From Thermomonas sp. (GTDB lineage: Bacteria > Pseudomonadota > Gammaproteobacteria > Xanthomonadales > Xanthomonadaceae), in NCBI GenBank assembly GCA_020692565.1, contig JAIMKJ010000003.1, positions 1 through 64,000 of the forward strand: DNA of 64,000 nt, in the 5' to 3' direction. The notes beneath the pieces were generated by a model that made no database searches, was not told the DNA's origin, and worked only from the letters and a program-made list of their open reading frames with translations. A program made the translations under genes and the position numbers. Below, piece after piece: positions 8,435 to 17,862 of the stretch. Each line of letters begins with the position of its first letter. The stretch's first letter is position 1.

Positions 8435-9124
8435 ATGCCGACCCGCAGCCCCCGCCACCCCGCCACCCCACAGACGCCCACCCGCCTCGCGCAGGAGCTG
8501 CGCGAGGCGCCGCCCGCCAAGGCCACGCCGCTGGACCTGTACCAGCTGGCGCGGCGCGACTGGCTGGCCGGCGAGCGCATCGACATCGGCGCCCTCGCCG
8601 CGCGGCTGGGCATCGGCCGCGCCACCGCGTTCCGCTGGGTCGGCAGCCGCGAGCTGCTGCTGAGCGAGATCCTGTGGTCGCTGTGCGACGAACTGATGAC
8701 CACCACCGCCGCCCGCCATCGCGGACGCGGCGCGCGCCGGGTGGCGTCGATCTGCGAAGACGCGGTGCGCGCGCTGGTGGTCTTCGAACCGCTGCGGCGC
8801 TTCGTGCGCAGCGATCCCGAATACGCGGTGCGCCTGCTCACCTCGAAGCTCGGCCCGGTGCAGGGCCGCGCGATCGAGCGGGTGCGCGCGCTGCTGCAGT
8901 ACGAGGCCGACCGCGGCGCACTGGTGCCGCCGCTGGCGGTGGACACCCTCGCCTATCTGATCGTGCGGCTTTGCGAATCCTTCATCTACGCCGAGGCGAC
9001 CAGCGACCAGCAGGTGGATGTCGCCGACGCCGGGCTGGCGATCGAACTGCTGCTGTCGGGGCGCGTCGCGCCGCGGCGCGCTTCCAAACCCACATCCAAC
9101 CAGACTTCAAGGAGCAAGCGATGA
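8435..9124 (+). CDS. TetR-like regulator, QsdR type
   Basis: A 229-residue transcription factor. The N-terminal third has a helix-turn-helix, 'IDIGALAARLGIGRATAFRW' (about residues 47-66), preceded by 'LDLYQLARRDWLAGERI'; this tryptophan-containing arrangement is typical of QsdR-family TetR-like regulators. The remainder is a helical ligand-binding domain. The ATG at 8435 follows the probable operator; the longer frame reads through it. The stop codon overlaps the start of the FadB-like gene (ATGA at 9121), so regulator and enzyme are translationally coupled. Control of fatty-acid oxidation in response to an acyl-CoA is a reasonable inference. Confidence 0.8.
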   Translation: MPTRSPRHPATPQTPTRLAQELREAPPAKATPLDLYQLARRDWLAGERIDIGALAARLGIGRATAFRWVGSRELLLSEILWSLCDELMTTTAARHRGRGARRVASICEDAVRALVVFEPLRRFVRSDPEYAVRLLTSKLGPVQGRAIERVRALLQYEADRGALVPPLAVDTLAYLIVRLCESFIYAEATSDQQVDVADAGLAIELLLSGRVAPRRASKPTSNQTSRSKR

Positions 9125-11223
9125 CGACCCGATACGCGGTGGACGATGGCGTCGCGGTACTGACGCTCGACAACCCGCCGGTCAACGGCCTCGGCTACGA
9201 GACGCGCCGCGCGCTGGTCGCGGGGCTGGACCAGGCATTGGCCGATCCCGCCGTGCTTGCAGTGGTGATCAACGGCGCCGGCAAATCCTTCACCGGCGGC
9301 GCCGACATCCGCGAGTTCGGCAAGCCCGCGGCGATGCAGGAACCGAACCTGCTGTCGGTGATCTCGGCCTTCGAGGCCAGCCCGAAGCCGGTGGTGGTCG
9401 CGATCCACGGCGTGTGCATGGGCGGCGGTCTGGAACTGGCGCTGGGCTGCCACTACCGGCTCGCCTCGTCCGGCACCCAGGTCGCGCTGCCGGAAGTGAA
9501 ACTCGGGCTGGTGCCCGGGGCCGGCGGCACCCAGCGGCTGCCGCGCGCCATCGGCCTGGAGACGGCGATGAACATGATCGTCTCCGGCCACCCGGTCGCC
9601 AGCGAAGCATTGGCGGCGATTCCTGGGCAGAAGCTGTTCGACCGAATCGTCGACGGCGATCTGCTGGCCGCCGCGAAATCATTCGCCCGCGAACGCGCCG
9701 CCGACGCCGGCCCGCATCCACGCATGCGCGACCGCCGCGTCGCGCATGCGAATGTCGAAGGGTTCGTACTGTTCACCCGCACCACCGTCGGCGCGATGGC
9801 GAAGGACTATCCCGCCGCGCAGCGCTGCGTGGACTGCGTGGAAGCCGCCGCGCGCAAACGTTTCGACGACGGCATGAAGTTCGAGCGCGACACCTTCGCA
9901 GCGCTGATGATGTCGCCGGAATCGCGCGCGCTGCGGCACGCGTTCTTCGCTGAACGAGCGGCCTCGAAGATCGCCGACGTGCCCGACGACACTCCGCAGC
10001 GCGAGGTGCGCAAGGTCGGGGTGATCGGCGCGGGCATGATGGGCGGCGGCATTGCGATGAATTTCCTCAACGCCGGTCTGCCGGTGGTGATCCTGGAAAC
10101 GAAGCAGGAGGCGCTGGATCGCGGCGTTGCCACCATCCGCAAGAACTACGAAGGCAACGTGCGCAAGGGCAGCCTGAGCGAAGCCAAATTCGAGGCGCGG
10201 ATGGCGCTGCTGCAGCCGACGCTGGACTACGCCGACCTCGCCGACTGCGACCTGATCATCGAGGCGGTGTTCGAGGAAATGGGCGTCAAGCAGGCGGTGT
10301 TCGAGCAACTCGATGCGGTGGCCAAGCAGGGTGCCATCCTGGCGTCGAACACGTCCACGCTCGATCTCGACAAGATCGCATCGTTCACCAAGCGCCCGCA
10401 GGACGTCATCGGCCTGCATTTCTTCAGCCCGGCGCACGTGATGAAGCTACTGGAAGTGGTGCGCGGCAAGGCCACCGCGAAGGACGTGCTGGCCACCGCG
10501 ATGTCGGTGGCGAAGAAGATCCGCAAGACCGCGGTGGTGTCCGGCGTGTGCGACGGCTTCATCGGCAACCGGATGATCGAGCAGTACAGCCGCCAGGCGA
10601 TGTTCCTGCTGGAAGAAGGCGCGCTGCCGGCGCAGGTCGATGCCGCGGCCGAACGTTTCGGTTTCATGATGGGCCCGTTCCGGATGAGCGACCTTGCAGG
10701 CAACGACATCGGCTGGGCGATCCGCAAACGCCGCTACGTCGAACAACCTGAGCTGACCTATTCGGCGGTGGCCGACCGGCTGTGCGAACAGGGCCGCTTC
10801 GGACAGAAGACCGGCGCAGGCTGGTACGACTACAAACCCGGCGACCGCAAGGCGCATCCCAGTGCGCTCGTCGATGCGCTGATCGTCGAGCACTCGAAGA
10901 ATGCGGGCATCGCGCGGCGCAAGATCGTCGATGCGGAAATCGTCGAACGCCTGGTCTACGCGCTGGTCAACGAGGGCGCGAAGATCCTCGAAGAAGGCAT
11001 CGCCGCCAAGGCCGGCGATATCGACATGGTGTATTTGTTCGGCTACGGCTTCCCGCCGTTCCGCGGCGGGCCGATGCGCTACGCCGACGAGGTGGGCGCG
11101 TTCAACGTGGTGCGCGCGATGCGCCGCTACGCCGACGCCGATCCGGACAACCGCCAGGCTGGCGCGTGGGAACCCGCACCGCTGCTGGCCGCACTGGCCG
11201 CCGACGGCAAGACCTTCACCTGA
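9121..11223 (+). CDS. Bifunctional enoyl-CoA hydratase / 3-hydroxyacyl-CoA dehydrogenase
   Basis: A 700-residue FadB/FadJ-like fusion catalysing the two middle steps of beta-oxidation. The N-terminal crotonase domain (about 1-190) has 'GGADIREFG' and '[20 protein letters not shown]'. From about residue 296 there is an NAD-binding domain, '[20 protein letters not shown]', then '[13 protein letters not shown]' and '[18 protein letters not shown]', and C-terminal dehydrogenase dimerisation domains ending with '[12 protein letters not shown]'. It starts at the ATG overlapping the regulator's stop and is followed after 50 bases by the thiolase, so the three form one transcription unit. It is the size expected for the family. 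Confidence 0.93.
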   Translation: MTTRYAVDDGVAVLTLDNPPVNGLGYETRRALVAGLDQALADPAVLAVVINGAGKSFTGGADIREFGKPAAMQEPNLLSVISAFEASPKPVVVAIHGVCMGGGLELALGCHYRLASSGTQVALPEVKLGLVPGAGGTQRLPRAIGLETAMNMIVSGHPVASEALAAIPGQKLFDRIVDGDLLAAAKSFARERAADAGPHPRMRDRRVAHANVEGFVLFTRTTVGAMAKDYPAAQRCVDCVEAAARKRFDDGMKFERDTFAALMMSPESRALRHAFFAERAASKIADVPDDTPQREVRKVGVIGAGMMGGGIAMNFLNAGLPVVILETKQEALDRGVATIRKNYEGNVRKGSLSEAKFEARMALLQPTLDYADLADCDLIIEAVFEEMGVKQAVFEQLDAVAKQGAILASNTSTLDLDKIASFTKRPQDVIGLHFFSPAHVMKLLEVVRGKATAKDVLATAMSVAKKIRKTAVVSGVCDGFIGNRMIEQYSRQAMFLLEEGALPAQVDAAAERFGFMMGPFRMSDLAGNDIGWAIRKRRYVEQPELTYSAVADRLCEQGRFGQKTGAGWYDYKPGDRKAHPSALVDALIVEHSKNAGIARRKIVDAEIVERLVYALVNEGAKILEEGIAAKAGDIDMVYLFGYGFPPFRGGPMRYADEVGAFNVVRAMRRYADADPDNRQAGAWEPAPLLAALAADGKTFT

Positions 11224-11273
11224 TCGCTTCGGCACATCGCCGACAAGCAACGTATTCGACCAAGGAATCCACC

Positions 11274-12452
11274 ATGACCGACGCCGTCATCGTTTCCACC
11301 GCGCGCACCGCTCTGGCGAAAAGCTGGAAGGGCGCTTTCAACATGACCCACGGCGCCACGCTCGGCGCGCACAGCGTGCAGCACGCCATCGCGCGCGCCG
11401 GCATCGACCCGGCGGAAGTCGAGGACGTGCTGATGGGCTGCGCCAATCCCGAAGGCGCGACCGGCGTGAACATCGCGCGGCAGATCGCGCTGCGCGCCGG
11501 CTGCCCGGTGACCGTGCCGGGCATGACCATCAACCGCTTCTGCTCCAGCGGCCTGCAGACCATCGCGACCGCGGCGCAGCGGATCATCGCTGGCGAGGGC
11601 GATGTCTTCGTTGCCGGCGGCGTGGAAAGCATCTCCTGCGTGCAGGGCGTGATGAACCAGACCATGCTCAGCGACCCGTGGCTGATGGCGCACAAGCCGG
11701 AGCTGTACTGGAACATGCTGCAGACCGCCGAACAGGTGGCGGGCCGCTACAGGATCCCGAAAGAACGCCAGGACGAATACGGCGTGCGCAGCCAGCTCGC
11801 CGCCGCCGCTGCCCAGGCGGCCGGGAAATTCGACGACGAGATCGTGCCGATGACAGTGACGATGGGTGTCGCCGACAAGGCCAGCGGGCAATTGTCGAGC
11901 CGCGAAATCACCATCGCCGCCGACGAGGGCATCCGCGCCGACACCACGCTGGAAGCGGTGCGCGGCATCCGCCCGGCGACGCCCGGCGGCGTGATCACCG
12001 CCGGCAACGCGAGTCAGTTTTCCGACGGCAGTTCGGCCGCCGTGGTGATGAGCGCGACCCTCGCCGAACAGCGCGGCCTGCAGCCGCTCGGCCTCTTCCG
12101 CGGCTTCGCGGTGGCCGGCTGCGAGCCCGACGAAATGGGCATCGGCCCGGTGTTCGCGGTGCCGAAACTGCTGAAGCGCGTGGGCCTGAGCGTCGACGAC
12201 ATCGGCCTGTGGGAACTCAACGAAGCCTTCGCCGTGCAGGTGCTGTACTGCGCGGACACGCTGGGCATTCCGATGGATCGCCTGAACGTCAACGGCGGCG
12301 CGATCGCCGTCGGCCACCCCTACGGCGTATCGGGCGCACGTCTCGTCGGCCATGCGCTGATCGAAGGTCGACGTCGCGGCGTGAAATACGTCGTCGTGAC
12401 GATGTGCATCGGCGGCGGCCAGGGCGCGGCGGGGTTGTTCGAGGTGGTGTGA
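11274..12452 (+). CDS. Acetyl-CoA C-acyltransferase (3-ketoacyl-CoA thiolase)
   Basis: A 392-residue thiolase catalysing the last beta-oxidation step, CoA-dependent cleavage of 3-ketoacyl-CoA. The nucleophilic Cys is C90 in 'NRFCSSGLQ'; the catalytic His is in '[19 protein letters not shown]', and the second Cys is in '[13 protein letters not shown]' near the C-terminus. The usual Leu after GHP is Tyr here, a minor variation. AAGGAATCC precedes the ATG at 11274. It forms an operon with the FadB-like enzyme. A paired REP element follows from 12460. Confidence 0.93.
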   Translation: MTDAVIVSTARTALAKSWKGAFNMTHGATLGAHSVQHAIARAGIDPAEVEDVLMGCANPEGATGVNIARQIALRAGCPVTVPGMTINRFCSSGLQTIATAAQRIIAGEGDVFVAGGVESISCVQGVMNQTMLSDPWLMAHKPELYWNMLQTAEQVAGRYRIPKERQDEYGVRSQLAAAAAQAAGKFDDEIVPMTVTMGVADKASGQLSSREITIAADEGIRADTTLEAVRGIRPATPGGVITAGNASQFSDGSSAAVVMSATLAEQRGLQPLGLFRGFAVAGCEPDEMGIGPVFAVPKLLKRVGLSVDDIGLWELNEAFAVQVLYCADTLGIPMDRLNVNGGAIAVGHPYGVSGARLVGHALIEGRRRGVKYVVVTMCIGGGQGAAGLFEVV

Positions 12453-12459
12453 ATTTTTC

Positions 12460-12527
12460 CGTAGAGCGGGCTTCAGCCCGCTGCGGGACTTTCCATAGAA
12501 GAGCAGCGGACTGAAGTCCGCTCTACG
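12460..12527. repeat. REP-like inverted pair (GTAGAGCGGGCTTCAGCCCGC family)
   Basis: Left unit CGTAGAGCGGGCTTCAGCCC, right unit AGCGGACTGAAGTCCGCTCT ending ...ACG, facing each other so that the whole can form one long stem or two hairpins. It lies exactly between the 3' ends of the thiolase gene (+) and the AAA ATPase gene (-) and can act as a bidirectional 3' boundary. It is the same family as 2148-2226. Confidence 0.85.
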
Positions 12528-12538
12528 AAAGCCATACC

Positions 12539-14389
12539 CTACAGCCGCAGACGCCGCTTCAACTCCGCGATCAACTGCGACACCTCGGCCGGCGCGAGCT
12601 TCGCGAAACGCTCCGGCAGCAGGCTGCGTCGCGACGACTCCTGCACCGCGAGCAGTTCCATCAGCTGGATGGTGTCGGTGTGCTGCGGCGGGATGAAATC
12701 GGCGATGGCGCGGCGCAGATGGTCTGCGGTCAGACCGTTACCGATAATGTCGCCGCCGCCCGCCGCCGCAGCTGCAGCGTCTTCACGCGCCATGTCCAGC
12801 GCCAGCAGCGCGATGGCTTCCAGATCGGCATTGGAATACCCGTCCAGCGGATCCAATGCTTCGATCAGCGCGACATCGGCATCGGCCGGCAGCGGCGCGC
12901 CGCCGCGCTTGAGGATCGCGCGCACCACGTGCATGCGGTCGGCGCCGTTGTCGGCGTAGAAGAACGGAATCTTGCGGTCGAGGCGACCCGGACGCTTGAT
13001 GTCGACATCGAGCTTATCGGGGCGGTTGGTCATCAGGATCGTCAGCACGTGGCCGCGGTTATCGGTGTCGGACATGAAGTCCTTGATCCGCGCGATGACC
13101 CGCGACGACGTGCCGCCGTCGGTGTCGCCGCCTTCGCCGCTACCGAAGCTGCGGTCGCCTTCGTCGATGACCAGCGCGATCGGACTCATCGCGCGGATGA
13201 TCTTGAGCACGCGTTCGAGATTGGATTCGGTCGAGCCCACCCACTTCGAGCGGAAATTCTTCAGCACGACGCCCGGCAATCCGGCTTCCTTCAGGAACGC
13301 CTTGATGACGAAGGTCTTGCCCACGCCCATCGGGCCGACCGCGAGCAAGCCCATCGGCGCCAGCCGGCGGTCGCCGGTCTTGATGGTCGCCGCGATCTTC
13401 ATCAGCTCCTGCTTGATCTGATCGTAACCGCCGACCGCATCCAGACCGTAGCTGGGATCGAGGAATTCGATCAGATCGCCACAGGAACGCTGGATGATCT
13501 CTCGCTTGCGGGTGTTGATGATGCGCAGCATCGCATCGACCGGGTCGTCCTTCTGTTCGGCGGGCGTGGTCGCGCGGCCGAGAATCAGGAACGCGATCTC
13601 TTCGCGGGTTTTGCCCGCAGTCACGCCCGCGTACATCTCGGCGCGCTGCTGCGCGTCGGGCGCATCGCCCAGCAGTTGCAGCGCGAGTTTCTTGCGCTCT
13701 TCGTCCGACAGTCCCGCCGCGGGACGCTCGGCGACGATGCTGTCGATCTCCAGCAGGCGCAGACCCGCGGTGTGCTTGGCGACCAGCGCCTGCTGCGCCG
13801 GCGACATGTGCGGCGCGGACTGCGCGACGAGACGCGCGCGCGCGGCCTCATCGGGAAACGGCACTTCGATCGCGGCGATGCGCGGATTGGTGTTGAGCGA
13901 GGGATGCAGTTCCGACAACGACGCGCAGATCAGCACGACGATGTGGTTGCGCTGCAGCAGCAGGCCGCTGAGCGACCAGTCGTGGAGGATTTCCAGCAGG
14001 CCGCGCTCGTCGGTGCTGAGGAACGTGGTTTCCGCGTTCGGCACCAGATCGCCGGCATGCGGCAGCACCAGCGCCACGCCGTCGCCCGCGCGCATCCGCG
14101 TTTCCAGGTGACCGATATTTTCGAGCAGCGTTTCACCGAGCTCCAGCACCTTGCCGTTGACGCCATGCTGCTTGATGCCGGCGTGGCGCAGCGCGAGCTC
14201 GTAACGCTGCGGTTTGGCGGCCAGCACGACGGTGTGCAGGAATTCGACGAACGGCAGCAGCCTGTCGTCGTGGGCAATGGCGTCGTGGACGTTGCCGTGG
14301 ACCACGAACAGCCCGGCTTCGCCGGCAAGATAGCGGCGCTTGAGTTCGTCGGCCCAGGGCGGAAGCGCAACGCTGTTGAGGGTGGTCAT
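12539..14389 (-). CDS. AAA-family ATPase with degenerate N-terminal half
   Basis: 616 residues. The C-terminal half is a classical AAA module: Walker A GPMGVGKT at 352-359, Walker B 'IALVIDEGD' (about 404-412), and a second region of homology 'LMTNRPDKLDVDIKRPGRLD' with arginine-finger residues. Residues about 20-210 look like an AAA-like domain lacking Walker A and Walker B. A glycine/alanine-rich insert lies near 525-535. Such proteins probably remodel protein assemblies rather than act as proteases, since no protease domain follows. It is the last gene of block 2, 167 bases after the PspA gene, with a repeat element in the gap. Partnership with PspA is inferred from context and from the precedent of PspA with PspF-type AAA proteins, although this is a different AAA clade. 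Confidence 0.8.
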   Translation of the reverse strand: MTTLNSVALPPWADELKRRYLAGEAGLFVVHGNVHDAIAHDDRLLPFVEFLHTVVLAAKPQRYELALRHAGIKQHGVNGKVLELGETLLENIGHLETRMRAGDGVALVLPHAGDLVPNAETTFLSTDERGLLEILHDWSLSGLLLQRNHIVVLICASLSELHPSLNTNPRIAAIEVPFPDEAARARLVAQSAPHMSPAQQALVAKHTAGLRLLEIDSIVAERPAAGLSDEERKKLALQLLGDAPDAQQRAEMYAGVTAGKTREEIAFLILGRATTPAEQKDDPVDAMLRIINTRKREIIQRSCGDLIEFLDPSYGLDAVGGYDQIKQELMKIAATIKTGDRRLAPMGLLAVGPMGVGKTFVIKAFLKEAGLPGVVLKNFRSKWVGSTESNLERVLKIIRAMSPIALVIDEGDRSFGSGEGGDTDGGTSSRVIARIKDFMSDTDNRGHVLTILMTNRPDKLDVDIKRPGRLDRKIPFFYADNGADRMHVVRAILKRGGAPLPADADVALIEALDPLDGYSNADLEAIALLALDMAREDAAAAAAGGGDIIGNGLTADHLRRAIADFIPPQHTDTIQLMELLAVQESSRRSLLPERFAKLAPAEVSQLIAELKRRLRL

Positions 14390-14439
14390 GGTCTGTCCGT
14401 GGGTGCGATCAACGACGATTTGAGCCGAAAAAAACTTCT

Positions 14440-14526
14440 GTCATCCTGAGCACAGCGAGGGATCTGTTGTTGCGTTGTCGGCGATCAGCAGATCCCTCCA
14501 CGGGCGATGCCCGTGTTCGGGATGAC
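14440..14526. repeat. Dispersed repeat 'GTCATCCTGAGCACAGCGAGG'-type
   Basis: The element opens with GTCATCC (14440-14446) and closes with the complement GGATGAC (14520-14526). Internal complementary parts are AGGGATCTG with CAGATCCCT, plus a CGGGC/GCCCG hairpin. It sits in the gap between pspA and the AAA ATPase gene within block 2, so it may process or attenuate the shared transcript. Its sequence is unrelated to the GTAGG-type REPs. Confidence 0.7.
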
Positions 14527-14556
14527 AATTGAACGTTCGGGATGTCAACGAAGGAA

Positions 14557-15261
14557 TCAGATCGTGCGATCCGCGCCGGCCTGACCCGCGCGCTCCTTCT
14601 TCAGCGCCTCGAGCTTGTTGCGCGCGCTCGCCTTGCTGCTGTTGGTGCGCAGCGACTTCAGGCGCACGTCCAGATCGGATTCGCGCAGTTCGTCGCCCAG
14701 CTTGGCCTTGGCGATGGTGTCCTTGATGCCGGTGCGGACGTTCTCCAGCGCGCGCAGTTCGGCGTCCACCGACAGACCTTCGAGCTGGTCCTGGATGCGC
14801 ACGCGCGCCTGCGCGCTCTGCATCTTGGCGAGCATGCGGTCCTTCTCGGCCTTGAGCTTGGCGATCTCGCCCTTCACCTCGGTCAGCGCGGTCTTGGCGG
14901 TACCGACGTCCTTCTCGGCGGCTTCCATTTCGGCCTGCAGCGAGGCGATTTCCGCGTCGATCGCGTCCTTGCGCTCGATCAGTTCCACCGCGATGTCGTC
15001 CTGGCCTTCGGCCATCGCCTGTTCCAGCATGGCGGTCAGCTCGTGCTGCTGCGCCTGCGCTTTCTGCAGGCGGTCGGCGGCGTCCTCGCGCAGGCGGATC
15101 AGCCCGGCGGTGGCGTTCTTGAGCTTGTTGTACTTCGCGATCATGGTGTTGATCGCGTTTTCGTAGGCGATCTCCGGATGCTGCTGTTCGATGCCGCTGA
15201 CGAACAGCGACATGAATCCGCGGACGAGATTGCCGAGGCGTGTGAAGAGATTGAGGCTCAT
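14557..15261 (-). CDS. PspA/IM30 family membrane-remodelling protein (paralogue 1)
   Basis: A 234-residue, almost entirely helical protein. The N-terminal amphipathic helix '[20 protein letters not shown]' is followed by '[20 protein letters not shown]' and long coiled coils to about residue 190, the pattern of the PspA/Vipp1 ESCRT-III-like superfamily. These proteins bind stressed inner membrane and form scaffolds. The ATG at 15261 is preceded by AGGAG. It lies within block 2 between a membrane coiled-coil protein and an AAA ATPase. The C-terminal tail is basic and Ser/Ala-rich. A second family member is at 47426, which suggests division of labour. Confidence 0.88.
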   Translation of the reverse strand: MSLNLFTRLGNLVRGFMSLFVSGIEQQHPEIAYENAINTMIAKYNKLKNATAGLIRLREDAADRLQKAQAQQHELTAMLEQAMAEGQDDIAVELIERKDAIDAEIASLQAEMEAAEKDVGTAKTALTEVKGEIAKLKAEKDRMLAKMQSAQARVRIQDQLEGLSVDAELRALENVRTGIKDTIAKAKLGDELRESDLDVRLKSLRTNSSKASARNKLEALKKERAGQAGADRTI

Positions 15262-15297
15262 GAGGGGCTCCTGGAAGATTGAATCATCGCGCGATGA

Positions 15298-16188
15298 TCA
15301 TTGCGTCGTACGGGCGGATTGTCTCGCGGCCTTGGCGTGTCTGTTGGCGGCGGCCGCGCCGGTTTGGAAATAGTGGCTGTCGAGATCGTTCTGTGACAGC
15401 TCCAGTTCGATGTCCTCTTCCAGCTGCAACCGCGACAGCGACTCGCCGAGTTTGGAACCGAGCACGCTGGAATACGGGCTGGCGACGACCATCTGGTAGA
15501 TCTCTTCGACCTGATCGGGCAGCGACACCAGCGCCGCCTCGATCGACATCTGCCGCGCGACCAGACCGTCGTGGCGCAGCTTGATCGCGAGATAGTCGTC
15601 GCGCGCCATCCGCAGATGGCGGTAGCGGGCATCGGAGATTTCGACGCCCGCCAGCGCTTTTTCCGCATCGCGCAGACGCCGCTCGACCGTGGCTTCCTCG
15701 CCGCTGCGGAGCCGGTCGGTGATCGTCGCGTCGGCCAGCCACAGCGCCAGATAATCGACCGACGCCTTGTCGACGCGCTCGGCGTCGTCGTAAGAAAGCT
15801 GGCTCTGCGCTTCGCCTGCGATGCGGTACAGCACCGTCGCGCGTTCGACGACGGCCTGATACTTCTGCCACATCGCCATGCCGGACACGCGCTCCAGGCC
15901 GCCGTGCAGCTGGAACAGTTCCTGCTGCAACTGCGCGCGGCGCTGATCGATGGCGGCGCGACGTGCGTTGCGATCGACCTTGCTGCGGAACGTGGACAGA
16001 TCGGGAATGACCAGCGCCGCCAGCACCTGCACCGCACCCAGCACCACCAGCGCGCCCAGCGCGCCGACGCCGCCGGCCGGGATCGACGCAATGGTCGCCG
16101 CCAGGCCGCCGCCGAGCACAGTCATCATGTTGGTCTGGCTGGTGAGCCAGGCGCGCAGATAACTCACGGGCTTCGGGGCTTGTTTCAT
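15298..16188 (-). CDS. Membrane-anchored coiled-coil protein of unknown function
   Basis: 296 residues. Two hydrophobic segments near the N-terminus (about 20-38 and 41-63, Gly/Ala/Val-rich) are followed by a long helical region with heptad-like 'RRAQLQQELFQLHGGLERV' and 'EKALAGVEISDARYRHL'. The last 30 residues are polar. No enzymatic motif is visible and I do not recognise a named family. It sits 36 bases upstream of pspA and 19 bases downstream of the ABC ATPase gene. An inner-membrane anchor for PspA is a plausible but untested role. The ATG at 16188 fits the membrane-segment position. Confidence 0.6.
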   Translation of the reverse strand: MKQAPKPVSYLRAWLTSQTNMMTVLGGGLAATIASIPAGGVGALGALVVLGAVQVLAALVIPDLSTFRSKVDRNARRAAIDQRRAQLQQELFQLHGGLERVSGMAMWQKYQAVVERATVLYRIAGEAQSQLSYDDAERVDKASVDYLALWLADATITDRLRSGEEATVERRLRDAEKALAGVEISDARYRHLRMARDDYLAIKLRHDGLVARQMSIEAALVSLPDQVEEIYQMVVASPYSSVLGSKLGESLSRLQLEEDIELELSQNDLDSHYFQTGAAAANRHAKAARQSARTTQ

Positions 16189-16207
16189 GCCGGTCGCTTC
16201 CGTCGCA

Positions 16208-17068
16208 TCAGACCGTCACGCGCACGTTGCCCTTGCCGGCGGCCTGATGCAGCCGGCTGAGGATGCGCTGCTCCAGCGCCGCGGCTTCAGGCATGCGCAG
16301 CCAGCCGCTGTCACGCGGTTTGGGCGTGGCGATCTCGAAGTCGTCGGCGATCCGCGCCGGCTGCGTCGACAGCACCACCACGCGATCGCCCAGCAGCAAA
16401 GCCTCGGTCACGTCGTGGGTGACGAACACGATCAGGCACGGATATTCCTGATACAGCTTCACCAGCAGCTTCTGCATTTCCTCGCGGGTCTGCGCGTCGA
16501 GCGCGCCGAAGGGTTCGTCCATCAGCAGGATGCGCGGACGCAGCATCAGCGAACGCGCCAGCGCGATGCGCTGGTTCTGGCCGCCGGACAGCTGACTCGG
16601 GTGCAGCTTGGCCTTGTCGGCCAGGCCCACCGCTTCGAGCATGTGCATGACCTTGTCGTGGCGCTCCGCGGACGGAATACGTTCGCGCCACAGCTTCAGC
16701 CGGAACGGAAACGCCACGTTGTCGTAGACGGTGAGGTCGGGGCGGTTGGCGTAACGCTGGAACACCATCACCGCGTCGTCGTGGGCGTCGGTGCAGGGCG
16801 CGCCGTCGATGCTGATCGTGCCGCTGGTGGGCACATTGGCGTTCTGCGGGCGCACGCCGCCCATCATGTAGAGCAGCGTGCTTTTGCCGCAGCCCGACGG
16901 GCCCAGCAGCATGTTGATGCTGGGGCCGGTGAAACGCAGGGTCAGGTCGTCGACGACCCGGTTCACGCCGCCTTCGGGACGCGAATATTCCTGGACGATG
17001 CGATCGAGGGCGATGACCGCGGGCGTCGCGGGCGTGGGAGCATTGTTCACTGCAGTGGTGGCGCTCAT
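16208..17068 (-). CDS. ABC transporter ATP-binding protein, NitT/TauT type
   Basis: 286 residues with complete ABC ATPase motifs: Walker A GPSGCGKS (56-63), signature 'QLSGGQNQRIALARSL' (from 159), Walker B 'RILLMDEPFGALD' (about 179-191) and the H-loop in 'VFVTHDVTEA'. The arrangement is that of the nitrate/sulfonate/taurine group (SsuB/TauB). Its ATG overlaps the stop of the permease gene by four bases (ATGA), so the two are translationally coupled. With the permease and the SBP-OmpA fusion it makes a transporter whose substrate is not evident; it may serve sensing rather than nutrition. Confidence 0.88.
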   Translation of the reverse strand: MSATTAVNNAPTPATPAVIALDRIVQEYSRPEGGVNRVVDDLTLRFTGPSINMLLGPSGCGKSTLLYMMGGVRPQNANVPTSGTISIDGAPCTDAHDDAVMVFQRYANRPDLTVYDNVAFPFRLKLWRERIPSAERHDKVMHMLEAVGLADKAKLHPSQLSGGQNQRIALARSLMLRPRILLMDEPFGALDAQTREEMQKLLVKLYQEYPCLIVFVTHDVTEALLLGDRVVVLSTQPARIADDFEIATPKPRDSGWLRMPEAAALEQRILSRLHQAAGKGNVRVTV

Positions 17069-17862
17069 GCCTGTGTCTCCCACGGGTACAGGCGGGCTTT
17101 GACCGCACGCATCAATTGATAGGCGATCAGCGCCAGCGCGATGATCACCGCGATGCCGGCGAACACCTGATCCATCGCACTGAAGCGGCGCGCGTTCTGG
17201 ATCAACTGGCCCAGACCGACCTTGGCGTTCACGTATTCGGCGACGGTGATATAGGTCCACATCACCGAGACGCTGACGATGATGGCGTCGGCGATGCGCG
17301 GCATCGCGATCGGCACGACCGCGTGGCGGATGCATTCCCACGGCGTGGCGCCGAGATCGCGCGCGCCGGTCCAGTAGCTCTGCGGCACCGCCTGGATGGC
17401 GTCGCGCACCATCGGTACCAGATAGACCACGGCGCCGAGGAACAGGAACGTCACTTTCATGGTCTCGCCGATGCCCAGCCACATCACCAGGATCGGCAGC
17501 AGCGCGACCACCGGCGCCGAGCGGAACGGGTCGATCAGCGGCGACAGCAGGGCGTTCAACTTCGGCGACGCGCCCATGAAGATGCCCAGCGGCACGCCGA
17601 CCACCACCACCAGCACGCCCGCCGCGGCGACGCGACCGACCGACCACAGCGTGGCGTCGAACAAGAGGCTCCTGCCGTCGCTCCAGGTCAGATAGGCCAG
17701 GGCCTTCGCCACCGATACCGGCGAGGGCAGCTTGTTGGCGCTGATCCATCCGCTGGCGCTCAGCCCGAACCAGACCAGCAGCACCGCGGCGACGCCGGCG
17801 ATGCCCAGTTGCCGCCGCAGCCCACCGGGCAGGGCGGCGTACGGGTTCCAGCCCTTGGCCAT
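17065..17862 (-). CDS. ABC transporter permease, NitT/TauT type
   Basis: 265 residues with about six hydrophobic segments and the inner-membrane-component EAA-type loop 'GARDLGATPWECIRHAVVPI' that contacts the ATPase. It fits the SsuC/TauC group in size. The start ATG at 17862 shares one base with the stop of the SBP-OmpA gene (TAATG), and its stop overlaps the ATPase start, giving three tightly coupled genes. A homodimer is expected because only one permease gene is present. Confidence 0.87.
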   Translation of the reverse strand: MAKGWNPYAALPGGLRRQLGIAGVAAVLLVWFGLSASGWISANKLPSPVSVAKALAYLTWSDGRSLLFDATLWSVGRVAAAGVLVVVVGVPLGIFMGASPKLNALLSPLIDPFRSAPVVALLPILVMWLGIGETMKVTFLFLGAVVYLVPMVRDAIQAVPQSYWTGARDLGATPWECIRHAVVPIAMPRIADAIIVSVSVMWTYITVAEYVNAKVGLGQLIQNARRFSAMDQVFAGIAVIIALALIAYQLMRAVKARLYPWETQA

